In this document: piece by piece, positions 33,524 to 42,509 of the stretch
Layout of the letters: each line of letters begins with the position of its first letter
How positions within the stretch are numbered: position 1 is the stretch's first letter
Notes under the pieces: model-generated
Database searches by the model: none
Seen by the model: only the letters and a program-made list of their open reading frames with translations
Told to the model about the DNA's origin: nothing
Origin: ZC4RG30 sp965652645
GTDB lineage: Bacteria > Pseudomonadota > Gammaproteobacteria > Steroidobacterales > Steroidobacteraceae
Assembly (NCBI GenBank): GCA_965652645.1
Contig: CBFGXE010000005.1
Location: forward strand, 62,001 to 126,000
Direction: 5' to 3'
DNA: 64,000 nucleotides
Translations under genes and position numbers: made by a program

Positions 33524-34492
33524 GTGGGCGATCGGCGGCCGCGACTGGCGCTGACCTGCGGAGAACCGGCCGGCATCGGCCCCGACCTGTGCCTGATGGT
33601 GGCCGCCGAAGCGGCGCGGCAGCCGGCTCCCTGGGACATCACCTGCCTCGCCGATGAGGCCCTGCTGGCCGCCCGTGCGCACCAGCTGGGCATGGGCCTG
33701 CCATCCGGCCCCGGCTTCCGCATCGAGCACGTGCCGCTGACCGTGCCCTCCGAGCCTGGCCGGCTGGACTCCCGCAACGCCCGCTGGGTGCTGGGGCTGC
33801 TGGATCGCGCGCTGGCTGGCTGCCGCGACGGCCGCTTCGATGCCATGGTCACCGCACCGGTGCAGAAAAGCGTGATCAATGACGCCGGCATCCCCTTCAC
33901 CGGCCACACCGAATATCTGGCGGAGGCCTGCGGCACTCCCCTGCCGGTGATGCTGCTGGCCGCAGGCGACCTCAGGGTGGCGCTGGCCACCACGCACCTG
34001 CCGCTGGCCGGGGTGGGTGCCGCCATCACCGGCCCGCTGCTCGATGCGGTCCTGGACATCCTGCAGCGGGATCTCTCGCATCGCTGGCGGCTGCCCCGTC
34101 CGCGCATCGGCGTCTGCGGCCTCAATCCGCACGCGGGCGAATCCGGCCACCTGGGGCGCGAGGAGATCGAGGTGATTGCGCCGGCCATCGCCCGCGCACG
34201 CGCGCGCGGCATCGATGCCAGCGGCCCGTGGCCGGCGGATACGGTGTTCACGCCACGCTCGCTGGCGCAGCTGGACGTGGTGCTGGCGATGTACCACGAC
34301 CAGGGCCTGCCGGTACTCAAGTACGCCGGTTTCGGCAATGCCGTGAACGTGACCCTCGGCCTGCCGGTAGTGCGCACCTCCGTCGACCATGGCACGGCGC
34401 TCGACCTCGCCGGCACGGGCAAGGCCGACCACGGCAGCCTGCAGGCGGCGCTCTCGCTGGCCGCGCAACTGGCCGGCGGCCCCGCGCAGTGA
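33524..34492 (+). CDS. pdxA: 4-hydroxythreonine-4-phosphate dehydrogenase PdxA
   Basis: A 322-residue enzyme starting at GTG 33524, MGDRRPRLALTCGEPAGIGP. The metal-binding histidines lie in GHTEYLAEACG, TTHLPLA and VLAMYHDQGLPVLKY, and the substrate site includes VTAPVQKSVIN. It oxidises 4-phosphohydroxy-threonine in the DXP-dependent pyridoxal phosphate pathway. Its stop overlaps the rsmA start (GTGA). Confidence 0.96.
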   Translation: MGDRRPRLALTCGEPAGIGPDLCLMVAAEAARQPAPWDITCLADEALLAARAHQLGMGLPSGPGFRIEHVPLTVPSEPGRLDSRNARWVLGLLDRALAGCRDGRFDAMVTAPVQKSVINDAGIPFTGHTEYLAEACGTPLPVMLLAAGDLRVALATTHLPLAGVGAAITGPLLDAVLDILQRDLSHRWRLPRPRIGVCGLNPHAGESGHLGREEIEVIAPAIARARARGIDASGPWPADTVFTPRSLAQLDVVLAMYHDQGLPVLKYAGFGNAVNVTLGLPVVRTSVDHGTALDLAGTGKADHGSLQAALSLAAQLAGGPAQ

Positions 34493-35265
34493 GCCGTCCC
34501 CGCAAGCGTTTCGGCCAGCATTTCCTGCACGACCAGGGCGTGCTGCAGCGGATCGTGGCGGCGGTCAATCCCCGGCCTGGTGAACATGTGGTCGAAATCG
34601 GCCCCGGCCCCGGGGCGCTGACCACCCACCTGATCGAACGCCTCTCCCCCATCGACGCGGTGGAGATCGACCGCGACCTGGCTTCCGCCCTGCGTGCGCG
34701 CTGGCCGACGCAACTGCGCCTGCATGAAGGCGATGCGCTCAGGTTCGACTTCACGCGCCTGGCCGCGGAGCGCGGCGGCCCGCTGCGCGTGGTGGGCAAC
34801 CTGCCCTACAACATCTCCACGCCACTGCTGTTCCACTTCCTGGAACACCGCCACTGCATCAGCGACCTGACGGTGATGCTGCAGAAAGAGGTGATCGACC
34901 GCATGGCCGCGGCTCCCGGCACCGACGACTATGGTCGACTGACCGTGATGCTGGCGCCGTGGTTCGACATCGAGAAGCTCTTCGACGTGGGACCCGGCGC
35001 ATTCCGTCCCCCACCGCGGGTCTGGTCGGCCGTGGCACGCCTCGCGGTGCTGGGGCAACCGCGCTTTGCGGTGCCACCGGCCTATGCCACGGTGGTCGCC
35101 CGCGCCTTTTCCCAGCGGCGCAAGACGCTGCGCAACAGCCTGCGTGGCCTGGTGGATGCCTCCCGCCTGCCCGAGGCGGGCCTGGACCCGGCCGCCCGGC
35201 CGGAAACCCTGCATCCGGAGCATTTCGCGAGGCTGGCGGCGCTTGCCCCCGACCGCCCCGCGTGA
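34489..35265 (+). CDS. rsmA: 16S rRNA dimethyladenosine transferase RsmA (KsgA)
   Basis: A 258-residue methyltransferase from GTG 34489, MSRPRKRFGQHFLHD. The SAM-binding motif VEIGPGPGALT, the acidic AVEIDRDL and the catalytic NLPYNIS are intact, followed by the PPPRVWSAV and RRKTLRNSL blocks of the C-terminal domain. It dimethylates two adjacent adenosines near the 3' end of 16S rRNA (A1518/A1519 in E. coli). Confidence 0.96.
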   Translation: MSRPRKRFGQHFLHDQGVLQRIVAAVNPRPGEHVVEIGPGPGALTTHLIERLSPIDAVEIDRDLASALRARWPTQLRLHEGDALRFDFTRLAAERGGPLRVVGNLPYNISTPLLFHFLEHRHCISDLTVMLQKEVIDRMAAAPGTDDYGRLTVMLAPWFDIEKLFDVGPGAFRPPPRVWSAVARLAVLGQPRFAVPPAYATVVARAFSQRRKTLRNSLRGLVDASRLPEAGLDPAARPETLHPEHFARLAALAPDRPA

Positions 35266-35278
35266 GTACTTTTGGAGC

Positions 35279-35725
35279 ATGAACCCCTACCGCAACATCC
35301 TGGCCGTGGTCGACCTCTCACCCGACGGGGCCGCCGTGGCCGCGCGCGCGCAGGCCCAGGCAACGGCATGTGGTGGCGCGGCACTGAAGCTGCTGCACGT
35401 GGTGGAATACGTGCCGGTGGAGCCGCTGAGCGATTCGCTGCTGCCCGCCGTGCAGATCGAGGGCCAGCTGGTGGAACGCGCCCGGGCACAACTGGCGCAG
35501 CTCGCCGCCGGCCTTTCGCCCACGCCCCGGTCGGAGGTGACGGTGGGCAACATCAAGAGCGAGATCGTGCGCGTGGCGCGCGCCGGCAACCACGACCTGA
35601 TCGTGATCGGCAACCACGAGCGCCACGGGCTTTCCATCCTGGTGAACCTCACGGAAGACGCGGTGCTGCATGCCGCGCCCTGCGACGTGCTCGCCGTGCG
35701 GCTGAACCAGGAGGGGCGTGGATGA
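35279..35725 (+). CDS. Universal stress protein (UspA family)
   Basis: A 148-residue protein MNPYRNILAVVDLSPDGAAV with GGAG five bases before the ATG. The ATP-binding UspA signature appears as LIVIGNHERHGLSILVNLTEDAVLHAAPCDVLAVR (key residues G, N/H, G, then S-V-like CDVLAV); the canonical GxRGxxG loop is degenerate, as in the UspA rather than UspFG group. Insertion between rsmA and apaG is unusual. Its stop overlaps the apaG start (ATGA). Confidence 0.85.
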   Translation: MNPYRNILAVVDLSPDGAAVAARAQAQATACGGAALKLLHVVEYVPVEPLSDSLLPAVQIEGQLVERARAQLAQLAAGLSPTPRSEVTVGNIKSEIVRVARAGNHDLIVIGNHERHGLSILVNLTEDAVLHAAPCDVLAVRLNQEGRG

Positions 35726-36093
35726 CCCGAAGCATCCGCGTGAGCGTGGAGACCAGCTACGTCGCGGAGCAGTCGGACCCGGGTTCGCAGCGTTTCGTCT
35801 TCTCCTACACCATCACCATCCTCAACGAGGGCACCGCGGCGGCGAAACTGCTGCGACGGCACTGGCTGATCACCGACGCCAACGGCAAGGTGCTGGAGGT
35901 GCGCGGTGATGGCGTGGTCGGCGAGCAGCCGCACCTGCAGCCCGGCCAGGGCTTCCGCTATTCCAGCGGCGCCATCCTGGAGACGCCGGTGGGCACCATG
36001 GAAGGCAGCTACGCCATGCAGGAGGATGGCGGCGGCCTGTTCGACGCCCCCATCGCGCCCTTCCGCCTGGCCGTTCCCGGCGTGCTGAACTGA
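35722..36093 (+). CDS. apaG: ApaG protein
   Basis: A 123-residue single-domain protein with a fibronectin-III-like fold: SIRVSVETSYVAEQSDP, FVFSYTITILNEG, RHWLITDANG, GVVGEQPHLQPG and YSSGAILETPVGTMEGSY are the family's conserved blocks. The function is not settled (linked to magnesium/cobalt resistance and Ap4A metabolism in enterics). It sits directly before apaH. Confidence 0.95.
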   Translation: MTRSIRVSVETSYVAEQSDPGSQRFVFSYTITILNEGTAAAKLLRRHWLITDANGKVLEVRGDGVVGEQPHLQPGQGFRYSSGAILETPVGTMEGSYAMQEDGGGLFDAPIAPFRLAVPGVLN

Positions 36094-36103
36094 CGGACCT
36101 GCC

Positions 36104-36940
36104 TTGCCCCGCTACGCCATCGGCGACATCCAGGGCTGCCTTGCCCCGCTGCAGGCCCTGCTTGCGCGGCTGCGTTTCTCGCCCGACCGCGACCAGCTGC
36201 TGCTGGCGGGCGACCTGGTCAATCGCGGACCGGACTCACTCGGGGTGCTGCGGCTGGTGCGCTCGCTGGGCGCGGCGGCGCGCACGGTGCTCGGCAACCA
36301 CGACCTGCACCTGCTGGCGCTGCGCCACGTCGCCGGGCGCCGCCCCCGCCCAGGCGACACGCTGGATGAGATGCTCGCCGCGCCCGACCGCGATGCGCTG
36401 CTCGACTGGCTGCTGCAACAACCGCTGGCCATCGACGACGCGGACCATGGCGAGTTGCTGCTGCACGCCGGGGTGATCCCGCAGTGGAACCGCGGCGACG
36501 TGCTGGAGAACGCCCGCGCCGCGCAGGCCGCGCTCCAGGCCGACCCGCCGGCCTTCCTCGGCGCGATGTATGGCAACCAGCCCGCACACTGGCCGGACGC
36601 AGCCACGCCGATGGACCGTCACCGCTTCACGGTGAATGTGCTCACGCGCCTGCGCTACTGCCGGCCGGATGGCCGCATCGACCTGGCGCTGAAGGGTGCA
36701 CCAGGCACGCAGCCGCCACCGTGGCGCCCCTGGTTCGAGCATGAACACCGCCTGCTGCGTGACCGGCGCGTCATCTGCGGCCACTGGTCCACGCTGGGCC
36801 TTGTGAACCGCCCCGACCTGCTGGCGCTGGACACCGGCTGCGTGTGGGGTGGAAGCCTCACCGCGGTGAACCTGGACGATCCCCAGGCGCCGCCGGTGCA
36901 GGAACCCTGCGTCGCCTGCCAGCTTCCCGGCGGCGACTGA
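36104..36940 (+). CDS. apaH: Symmetrical bis(5'-nucleosyl)-tetraphosphatase ApaH
   Basis: A 278-residue phosphatase starting at TTG 36104, MPRYAIGDIQGCLAPLQALL. Motifs GDIQGC, GDLVNRGPDS, LGNHDLHLL and LLHAGVIPQW provide the dimetal centre of the PPP phosphatase superfamily, and ICGHWSTLG and LDTGCVWGG complete the set. It splits Ap4A into two ADP and can remove Np4 caps from RNA. It closes the lptD-surA-pdxA-rsmA-uspA-apaG-apaH block. Confidence 0.95.
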   Translation: MPRYAIGDIQGCLAPLQALLARLRFSPDRDQLLLAGDLVNRGPDSLGVLRLVRSLGAAARTVLGNHDLHLLALRHVAGRRPRPGDTLDEMLAAPDRDALLDWLLQQPLAIDDADHGELLLHAGVIPQWNRGDVLENARAAQAALQADPPAFLGAMYGNQPAHWPDAATPMDRHRFTVNVLTRLRYCRPDGRIDLALKGAPGTQPPPWRPWFEHEHRLLRDRRVICGHWSTLGLVNRPDLLALDTGCVWGGSLTAVNLDDPQAPPVQEPCVACQLPGGD

Positions 36941-36993
36941 ACCAGGACCAGGGCGGTATCATTGCCGCCTTCCCCAACAGCAACCAGGAACCT

Positions 36994-37509
36994 ATGAACA
37001 TCTCGATGCACAATGCATCCGTGGGCGTCTTCACGCGCCTGCTCACCAACCTGCATGCCATCCTCGGCAAGGCCGAGCAATGGATGGCCGACCGCGGCAT
37101 CGACCCGGCCGCCATCCTCACCGCCAGGCTCGCGCCCGACATGTTCCACTTCACCCGCCAGGTGCAGGTGGCCACCGACATGGCCAAGGGCACCGCCGCG
37201 CGCCTGGCCGGGCAGGAGCCGCCGCGCTTCGAGGACAACGAGGCCAGCTTCCCGGAACTGAAGGAGCGCGTGGAGCGCACCCTCGCCTTCCTGCGGGGGC
37301 TGCCGCCGGAAGCCTTCCAGGGTGCGGAGGGCCGCGCCATCTCGATCAAGGTCGGCCCGCCGGACAACAGGCGCGAGCTGAAATTCCAGGGCCTCGACTA
37401 CCTGCTGGGCTTCGGCACGCCCAACGTGTACTTCCACTACACCATGGTCTATGCCCTGCTTCGCCACAATGGCATGGATGTGGGCAAGCCGGATTACATC
37501 GGCGCATAG
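36994..37509 (+). CDS. DUF1993 family protein
   Basis: A 171-residue protein, MNISMHNASVGVFTRLLTNL; a second in-frame ATG lies at 37006. The core contains MFHFTRQVQVATDMAKGTAARLAG and ELKERVERTLAFL, and ends FGTPNVYFHYTMVYALLRHN, characteristic of DUF1993, which is related to DinB four-helix bundles. Histidines in these helices could bind a metal, as in DinB, but no activity is known. A strong terminator follows. Confidence 0.85.
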   Translation: MNISMHNASVGVFTRLLTNLHAILGKAEQWMADRGIDPAAILTARLAPDMFHFTRQVQVATDMAKGTAARLAGQEPPRFEDNEASFPELKERVERTLAFLRGLPPEAFQGAEGRAISIKVGPPDNRRELKFQGLDYLLGFGTPNVYFHYTMVYALLRHNGMDVGKPDYIGA

Positions 37510-37567
37510 GGCACGGGCGGTGACGCCGCGACCGTGTTGAGGCGCACGGCAAGCCTTGCCCAAAAGG

Positions 37568-37592
37568 AAAAGGGGCCTGATGGCCCCTTTTT
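37568..37592. terminator. Bidirectional intrinsic terminator
   Basis: A perfect ten-base stem AAAAGGGGCC / GGCCCCTTTT with loop TGAT, flanked by an A-rich run on the left and T residues on the right. It works for the DUF1993 gene on the plus strand and for fhs on the minus strand. Confidence 0.85.
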
Positions 37593-37643
37593 CCATTCCC
37601 CCGAGACCGCTGCGCGCTGGCCCGGGGCAGTGGCGGCAATGCC

Positions 37644-39317
37644 TCAGAACAGCCCTTCGATCTGCCCCTGCGGGTTGAGCCTGATGGAGTTGGCCGAGGG
37701 CACCTTCGGCAGGCCCGGCATGGTCATGATCTCGCCGCAGATCACCACGATGAACTCCGCGCCGGCCGACAGCCGCACGTCACGCACGTTCAGCACGTGG
37801 CCGGTTGGCGCACCCTTGGCGTTCGGGTCGGTGGAGAAGCTGTACTGGGTCTTGGCGATGCAGACCGGGTACTTGCCGAAACCACCGTCCTCGAATTCCT
37901 TGAACAGGTCGGCCACCTTCTTGTCGAAGCTGATGTCGCTGGCGCGGTAGATCTCCCTGGCGATCGTGCGCACCTTCTCGACCAGCGGCAGCTCGTCCGG
38001 GTACAGCGGCTTGTAGGCCGCCTTGCCGCTTTCGGCCAGGCGCACCACCTCGTGCGCCAGGTCGATGGTGCCCTTGGAACCATTCGCCCAGTGCGTGCAG
38101 AGGATGGCCTTGGAGCCCACGCCCTCGCACAGCTTCTGGATCAGCTCGTGCTCGGCCGCCGTGTCGGTGATGAAGGCATTGATGGCCACCACCGTCGGGA
38201 CGCCGAACTTGGCCACGTTCTGCAGGTGGCGTTCGAGGTTGGCGAAGCCCTTCTTCAGTGCCTCCAGGTCTTCCTTGCCCAGCGCATCCTTCGCCACGCC
38301 GCCGTGCATCTTCAGTGCACGCACGGTGGCCACGATGACGGCTGCATCAGGCTTGAGGCCCGCCTTGCGGCACTTGATGTCGAGGAACTTCTCCGCGCCC
38401 AGGTCAGCGCCGAAGCCCGCTTCGGTCACCACGTAGTCACCGAGGCGCAGGCCGGTCTGCGTGGCCATCACGGAATTGCAGCCGTGCGCGATGTTGGCGA
38501 ACGGGCCACCGTGCACGAACGCCGGGTTGCCCTCCAGCGTCTGCACCAGGTTCGGCGACAGCGCATCACGCAGCAGCACGGTCATCGCGCCATCGGCGGC
38601 GAGGTCTCGCGCATAGATGGGCTTCTTGTCGCGCGTGCGCGCCACGATGATGTTGCCGAGGCGGCGCGCGAGGTCATCGAGGTCGGTGGCCAGGCAGAAG
38701 ATGGCCATCACTTCGGAAGCAACGACGATGTCGAAGCCGTCTTCACGCGGATAGCCGTTGCCCGGGCCACCAAGCGAGTTGGTGATCTGGCGCAGCGCGC
38801 GGTCGTTCATGTCCACCACGCGCTTCCAGGTCACGCGGCGCACGTCGATGCCCAGCTCGTTGCCCCAGTAGACATGGTTGTCGACCAGCGCGGCCAGCAG
38901 GTTGTTCGCCGCCGCGATGGCGTGGAAGTCACCCGTGAAATGCAGGTTGATGTCTTCCATCGGCACGATCTGCGCATAACCGCCGCCCGCAGCGCCACCC
39001 TTCACGCCGAAGCAGGGTCCGAGCGAAGGCTCGCGCAGGCAGATCACCGCCTTCTTGCCGATGGCATTGAGGCCGTCACCCAGGCCCACCGTGGTGGTGG
39101 TCTTGCCCTCGCCCGCCGGCGTGGGATTGATGGCCGTGACCAGGATGAGCTTGCCCGGCTTGCGCTTGCCGATTTCCTTCACGGCCTCCAGCGAGAGCTT
39201 GGCCTTCCAGGGGCCGTACTGCAGCAGCTGGTCGCGACTGATACCGATCTTCGCGGCCACGTTCTCGATGGGCTGCATCTTGGCTTGGCGTGCAATCTCG
39301 ATATCACTCAGGGGCAT
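37644..39317 (-). CDS. fhs: Formate-tetrahydrofolate ligase
   Basis: A 557-residue enzyme. ATG 39317 (MPLSDIEIARQAKMQPI) has AGGAAG at optimal distance; ATG 39323 adds two residues. The ATP loop TPAGEGKTTTTVGLGDGL, the family signatures GVKGGAAGGGYAQIVPM and HGGPFANIAHGCNSV, and the C-terminal GEIMTMPGLPKVPSA are intact. It condenses formate, ATP and tetrahydrofolate to 10-formyl-THF, feeding one-carbon metabolism. The gene stands alone, divergent from the YebC-type gene. Confidence 0.97.
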   Translation of the reverse strand: MPLSDIEIARQAKMQPIENVAAKIGISRDQLLQYGPWKAKLSLEAVKEIGKRKPGKLILVTAINPTPAGEGKTTTTVGLGDGLNAIGKKAVICLREPSLGPCFGVKGGAAGGGYAQIVPMEDINLHFTGDFHAIAAANNLLAALVDNHVYWGNELGIDVRRVTWKRVVDMNDRALRQITNSLGGPGNGYPREDGFDIVVASEVMAIFCLATDLDDLARRLGNIIVARTRDKKPIYARDLAADGAMTVLLRDALSPNLVQTLEGNPAFVHGGPFANIAHGCNSVMATQTGLRLGDYVVTEAGFGADLGAEKFLDIKCRKAGLKPDAAVIVATVRALKMHGGVAKDALGKEDLEALKKGFANLERHLQNVAKFGVPTVVAINAFITDTAAEHELIQKLCEGVGSKAILCTHWANGSKGTIDLAHEVVRLAESGKAAYKPLYPDELPLVEKVRTIAREIYRASDISFDKKVADLFKEFEDGGFGKYPVCIAKTQYSFSTDPNAKGAPTGHVLNVRDVRLSAGAEFIVVICGEIMTMPGLPKVPSANSIRLNPQGQIEGLF

Positions 39318-39502
39318 GGGCATCTTCCTGTTATGTAAGCGGATTGTGGGTCGGGACCGGAGGCGGCGCCGGCGCGCAATCATGTCCGAAAGCCCCCGCC
39401 GATGCCAGCAATAGGGCAAACTTGGAAGTCCATAGTTAAATGCCCACGGCAGAGCATGCCGCAGGCAATCATCATCCAGACAGGCCGCATCGGCGGGGAA
39501 AC

Positions 39503-40225
39503 ATGGGTCGCATATTTGAAGTACGCAAGCACACGATGTTCGCGCGCTGGAACCGCATGGCAAAGCAGTTCGCGAAGATCGGCAAGGACATCACCATCGC
39601 GGTGAAGGCCGGTGGCAGTGATCCGGCAGGCAATCCCGCATTGCGCCGCGTCATCCAGAACGCGCGCGCGGTGAACATGCCCAAGGACAAGGTCGAGGCC
39701 GCCATCAAGCGCGCCAGCGGCCGCGATGCCGCGAACTACTCGGAGGTGATCTACGAGGGCTACGCGCCGCACGGCGTGGCGGTGCTCGTGGAAACCGCCA
39801 CCGACAACCCGACCCGCACCGTCGCCAATGTGCGCAGCATCTTCAGCAAGCATGGCGGCAACCTGGGCAGCACCGGCAGCGTGAGCTTCATGTTCCGCAA
39901 GCTGGGCGTGTTCCGGCTCGACCCCGCCGGCATCGACCAGGACGACCTTGAGCTCTACCTCATCGACCACGGGCTCGACGAGATGGGCGAAGGCACGGGC
40001 GAAAAGGGTGAACCGCAGCTGGTGGTGCGCTGCGCCTTCGATGACTTCGGCCAGATGCAGAAGGCGCTGGAGGAGCGCGGCATCACGCCGCTTTCGGCCA
40101 CGCACGAATACCTGTGCGGCACGCCCGTCACGCTGGGCGAGGCCGAGGCCACCGAAGTGATGACCATGCTCGACAAGCTGGAGCAGGACGAGGACGTGCA
40201 GAACGTCTACCACACGCTGGCCTGA
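39503..40225 (+). CDS. YebC/PmpR family transcriptional regulator
   Basis: A 240-residue protein, MGRIFEVRKHTMFARWNRMAKQ, in which the usual GHSKW start is replaced as in the YeeN subgroup. GGSDPAGNPALRRVIQNARAVNMPKD, YEGYAPHGVAVLVE and NPTRTVANVRSIFSKHGG are conserved blocks. YebC proteins were annotated as DNA-binding regulators; recent work links some to translation of proline-rich sequences. Divergent from fhs, with a 185-base gap in which I see no clear promoter. Confidence 0.92.
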   Translation: MGRIFEVRKHTMFARWNRMAKQFAKIGKDITIAVKAGGSDPAGNPALRRVIQNARAVNMPKDKVEAAIKRASGRDAANYSEVIYEGYAPHGVAVLVETATDNPTRTVANVRSIFSKHGGNLGSTGSVSFMFRKLGVFRLDPAGIDQDDLELYLIDHGLDEMGEGTGEKGEPQLVVRCAFDDFGQMQKALEERGITPLSATHEYLCGTPVTLGEAEATEVMTMLDKLEQDEDVQNVYHTLA

Positions 40226-40289
40226 TCGCCCCCACACGCGCCTTTTCGCGCACCGCAGGCTTCCCCCGGACGCGCCGGCAGCCTGCGGC

Positions 40290-40295
40290 TAGAAT
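40290..40295 (+). promoter_or_regulatory. Possible -10 box of the TonB-dependent receptor gene
   Basis: TAGAAT lies 44 bases before the receptor start at 40339. No good -35 box is visible at 16-18 bases upstream, so an activator may be required if it is used. Confidence 0.3.
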
Positions 40296-40338
40296 CCCTG
40301 CCTGGACTTTCATCGTTGCAGAAAGAGGAATGCCTCGC

Positions 40339-42486
40339 ATGAAGCGCACAGCGGCTCCACTTCTCATTGCCACCGGTTGCCTGGCTGGTTCCCCATTGCT
40401 GGCTGCCGCGGCGGCCGAACAGGAACTGTCCCCGGTGGTGGTCAGTGCGACGCGGCTGCGCAGCGTGTCGGACCTGGACGCGCCGGCCTCCATCAGCACC
40501 GTGCACCTGGACCCGTCCAGCAACCTGATGCAGACCAACGTGACCGAGCTGCTCGCCGGCATACCCGGCGTCACCGCGCTCGATCGCCAGAACTACGCGC
40601 AGGACACGCAGCTGTCGATCCGCGGCTTCGGCTCACGCGCAACCTTCGGCGTGCGCGGCCTCAGGCTGTATGCCGACGGCATCCCGGCCTCGATGCCCGA
40701 TGGCCAGGGCCAGCTCTCGCACTTCTCCGTGCTGGGAGCCGACAGCATGCAGGTGCTGCGCGGCCCCTTCTCCGCGCTGCACGGCAATTCCTCCGGCGGC
40801 GTGGTGCAGATCTGGAGCCGTTCCGGCACCGATGAGCCCTCGGCGCGGCTGCGCGGCACCTGGGGCAGCCATGGCACCTCCGCGCTGGGCGGCCAGGCGC
40901 TGGGCACGGCCGGTCCGCTGGACTACAACCTGTCGCTGTCGCGCTTCGAGACCGATGGTTACCGCGACCACGCGGCCGCGCGCCGCGACTCGGCCAACCT
41001 CAGGCTGGGCGTGGACCTGGGTCCCGACCAGAGCCTCACGCTGGTGGCGAACTACGTGGACATCCCCGAGGCCCGGGACCCGCTGGGGGTGACGCCTGAC
41101 GACTGGCGGGCCGATCCCCGCGGCACCGCGTCGGTGGCCACGCTGTTCAACACCCGCAAGTCCGTGGAGCAGCTGCAGGGCGGCGCGGTGTATGAACACC
41201 GGCTCGGCACCCACAACCTGCGCGCCATGGTCTACACCGGCAAGCGCGAGGTGACGCAGTTCCTGTCCATTCCGCCGGGCACGCAGCGCGCCACGCAGAC
41301 GCACGCGGGCGGCGTGATAGACCTGGACGGCAGCTACGAGGGTGCGGACCTGCGCTGGGCCTGGCTGGGCACGCTGGCCGGAAGGGCGCTGGAAATCACC
41401 GCGGGCACCAACTTCGACCGCCAGAACCAGCTGCGCCGCGGCTACGAGAACTTCCTCGGCCCGGTGGACAACACCTGCAGCGGCGCCACCACCTGCGGCG
41501 TGCGCGGCGACCTGCGCCGTGACGAGACCAACCGCGTCCGCAACTTCGACCAGTACGCACAGGGCTACCTGCACTTCTCGGAGCGCTGGTCGGCCATGGC
41601 CGGCGTGCGCCGCAGCGAGGTGCGTTTCCGCAATGTCGACCGCTACCAGAACGGCACCAATGGCGACGACAGCGGCACCCGCAAGTTCTCCGACACCACG
41701 CTGGTCGGCGGCGTGATGTTCCGCCCCACCGATGCCTGGCGTTTCTACGCATCGCTGGGCGATGGCTTCGAGACGCCCACCTTCAACGAAATCTCCTACC
41801 GTGCCGATGGCGCCGCGGGCCTGGCCTTCGACCTCAATGCCGCGCTGAGCCGCAACTACGAGCTCGGCGCGAAGTGGCGGCCGGCGCCGGGCCTCGAAGT
41901 CGACGCCGCGCTGTTCCGCGCCGACACCCGCAACGAGCTGTTGGTGGTGCGCAACAGCGGTGGTCGCAGCAGCTTCCGCAATGCCGACGGCAAGACGCGC
42001 CGGCAGGGTTTCGAGGCCTCGCTGCTGGCCCGGCTGCCACATGACCTGGCGCTGGAGGGCAGCTACACCCTGCTCGACGCGCAGTTCCTGAGCGACAACA
42101 CCATCTGCAGCGGCGTTCCCTGCACCACGCCCAACGTGGTGGTCCCGGCCGGCTCGCGCATCCCGGGCGTGCCGCGCCACCAGGGCACCCTCGGCCTGCG
42201 CTGGTCCCCGGGCTCCTGGGACACCGGCCTGTTGTTCGAGGCCCGCGGCAACATCGTGGTGAACGACACCGCCGCCTTCAGCGCGCCCGGCTTCGGCCTC
42301 TGGCACGCGGAGGCCGGCCGCAACTGGAACCTCGGCGACAGCACGCTGCGCACCTTCGTCCGCGTGGAGAACCTGCTGGACAAGACCTACGTCGGCTCGG
42401 TGATCGTGAACGAGGGCAACAGCCGGTTCTTCGAGGCCGGCCCGGACCGCACGGCCATGATCGGCCTGCAGTGGAACTGGCGCTGA
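40339..42486 (+). CDS. TonB-dependent outer-membrane receptor
   Basis: A 715-residue precursor from ATG 40339; AGAGGA lies nine bases upstream, better than for the in-frame ATG at 40330. After a signal peptide (to about residue 25) comes ELSPVVVSATRLRS, a TonB-box-like start, and a plug domain with TQLSIRGFGSRATFGVRG and LRGPFSALHGNSSGGVVQI. The beta-barrel ends WNWR with a terminal aromatic region. An extracellular loop has a cysteine pair (CSGATTC). The ligand cannot be told; the receptor lies just upstream of the kynurenine operon, so an aromatic compound or an iron chelate is possible. Confidence 0.9.
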   Translation: MKRTAAPLLIATGCLAGSPLLAAAAAEQELSPVVVSATRLRSVSDLDAPASISTVHLDPSSNLMQTNVTELLAGIPGVTALDRQNYAQDTQLSIRGFGSRATFGVRGLRLYADGIPASMPDGQGQLSHFSVLGADSMQVLRGPFSALHGNSSGGVVQIWSRSGTDEPSARLRGTWGSHGTSALGGQALGTAGPLDYNLSLSRFETDGYRDHAAARRDSANLRLGVDLGPDQSLTLVANYVDIPEARDPLGVTPDDWRADPRGTASVATLFNTRKSVEQLQGGAVYEHRLGTHNLRAMVYTGKREVTQFLSIPPGTQRATQTHAGGVIDLDGSYEGADLRWAWLGTLAGRALEITAGTNFDRQNQLRRGYENFLGPVDNTCSGATTCGVRGDLRRDETNRVRNFDQYAQGYLHFSERWSAMAGVRRSEVRFRNVDRYQNGTNGDDSGTRKFSDTTLVGGVMFRPTDAWRFYASLGDGFETPTFNEISYRADGAAGLAFDLNAALSRNYELGAKWRPAPGLEVDAALFRADTRNELLVVRNSGGRSSFRNADGKTRRQGFEASLLARLPHDLALEGSYTLLDAQFLSDNTICSGVPCTTPNVVVPAGSRIPGVPRHQGTLGLRWSPGSWDTGLLFEARGNIVVNDTAAFSAPGFGLWHAEAGRNWNLGDSTLRTFVRVENLLDKTYVGSVIVNEGNSRFFEAGPDRTAMIGLQWNWR

Positions 42487-42487
42487 T

Positions 42488-42507
42488 TACAATAGGCTGG
42501 AGGTGAC
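42488..42507 (+). promoter_or_regulatory. Possible -10 box and ribosome site of the kynurenine operon
   Basis: TACAAT (42488-42493) directly after the receptor stop, then GGAGGTGA (42499-42506) three bases before ATG 42510. The leader would be very short. The ribosome site is strong; the promoter call is weak, and read-through from the receptor gene is equally possible. Confidence 0.35.
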
Positions 42508-42509
42508 CC

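Noticed and set aside
32081..35280. Two long minus-strand open frames
   Set aside because: Shadows of surA, pdxA and rsmA, whose motifs are complete on the plus strand.
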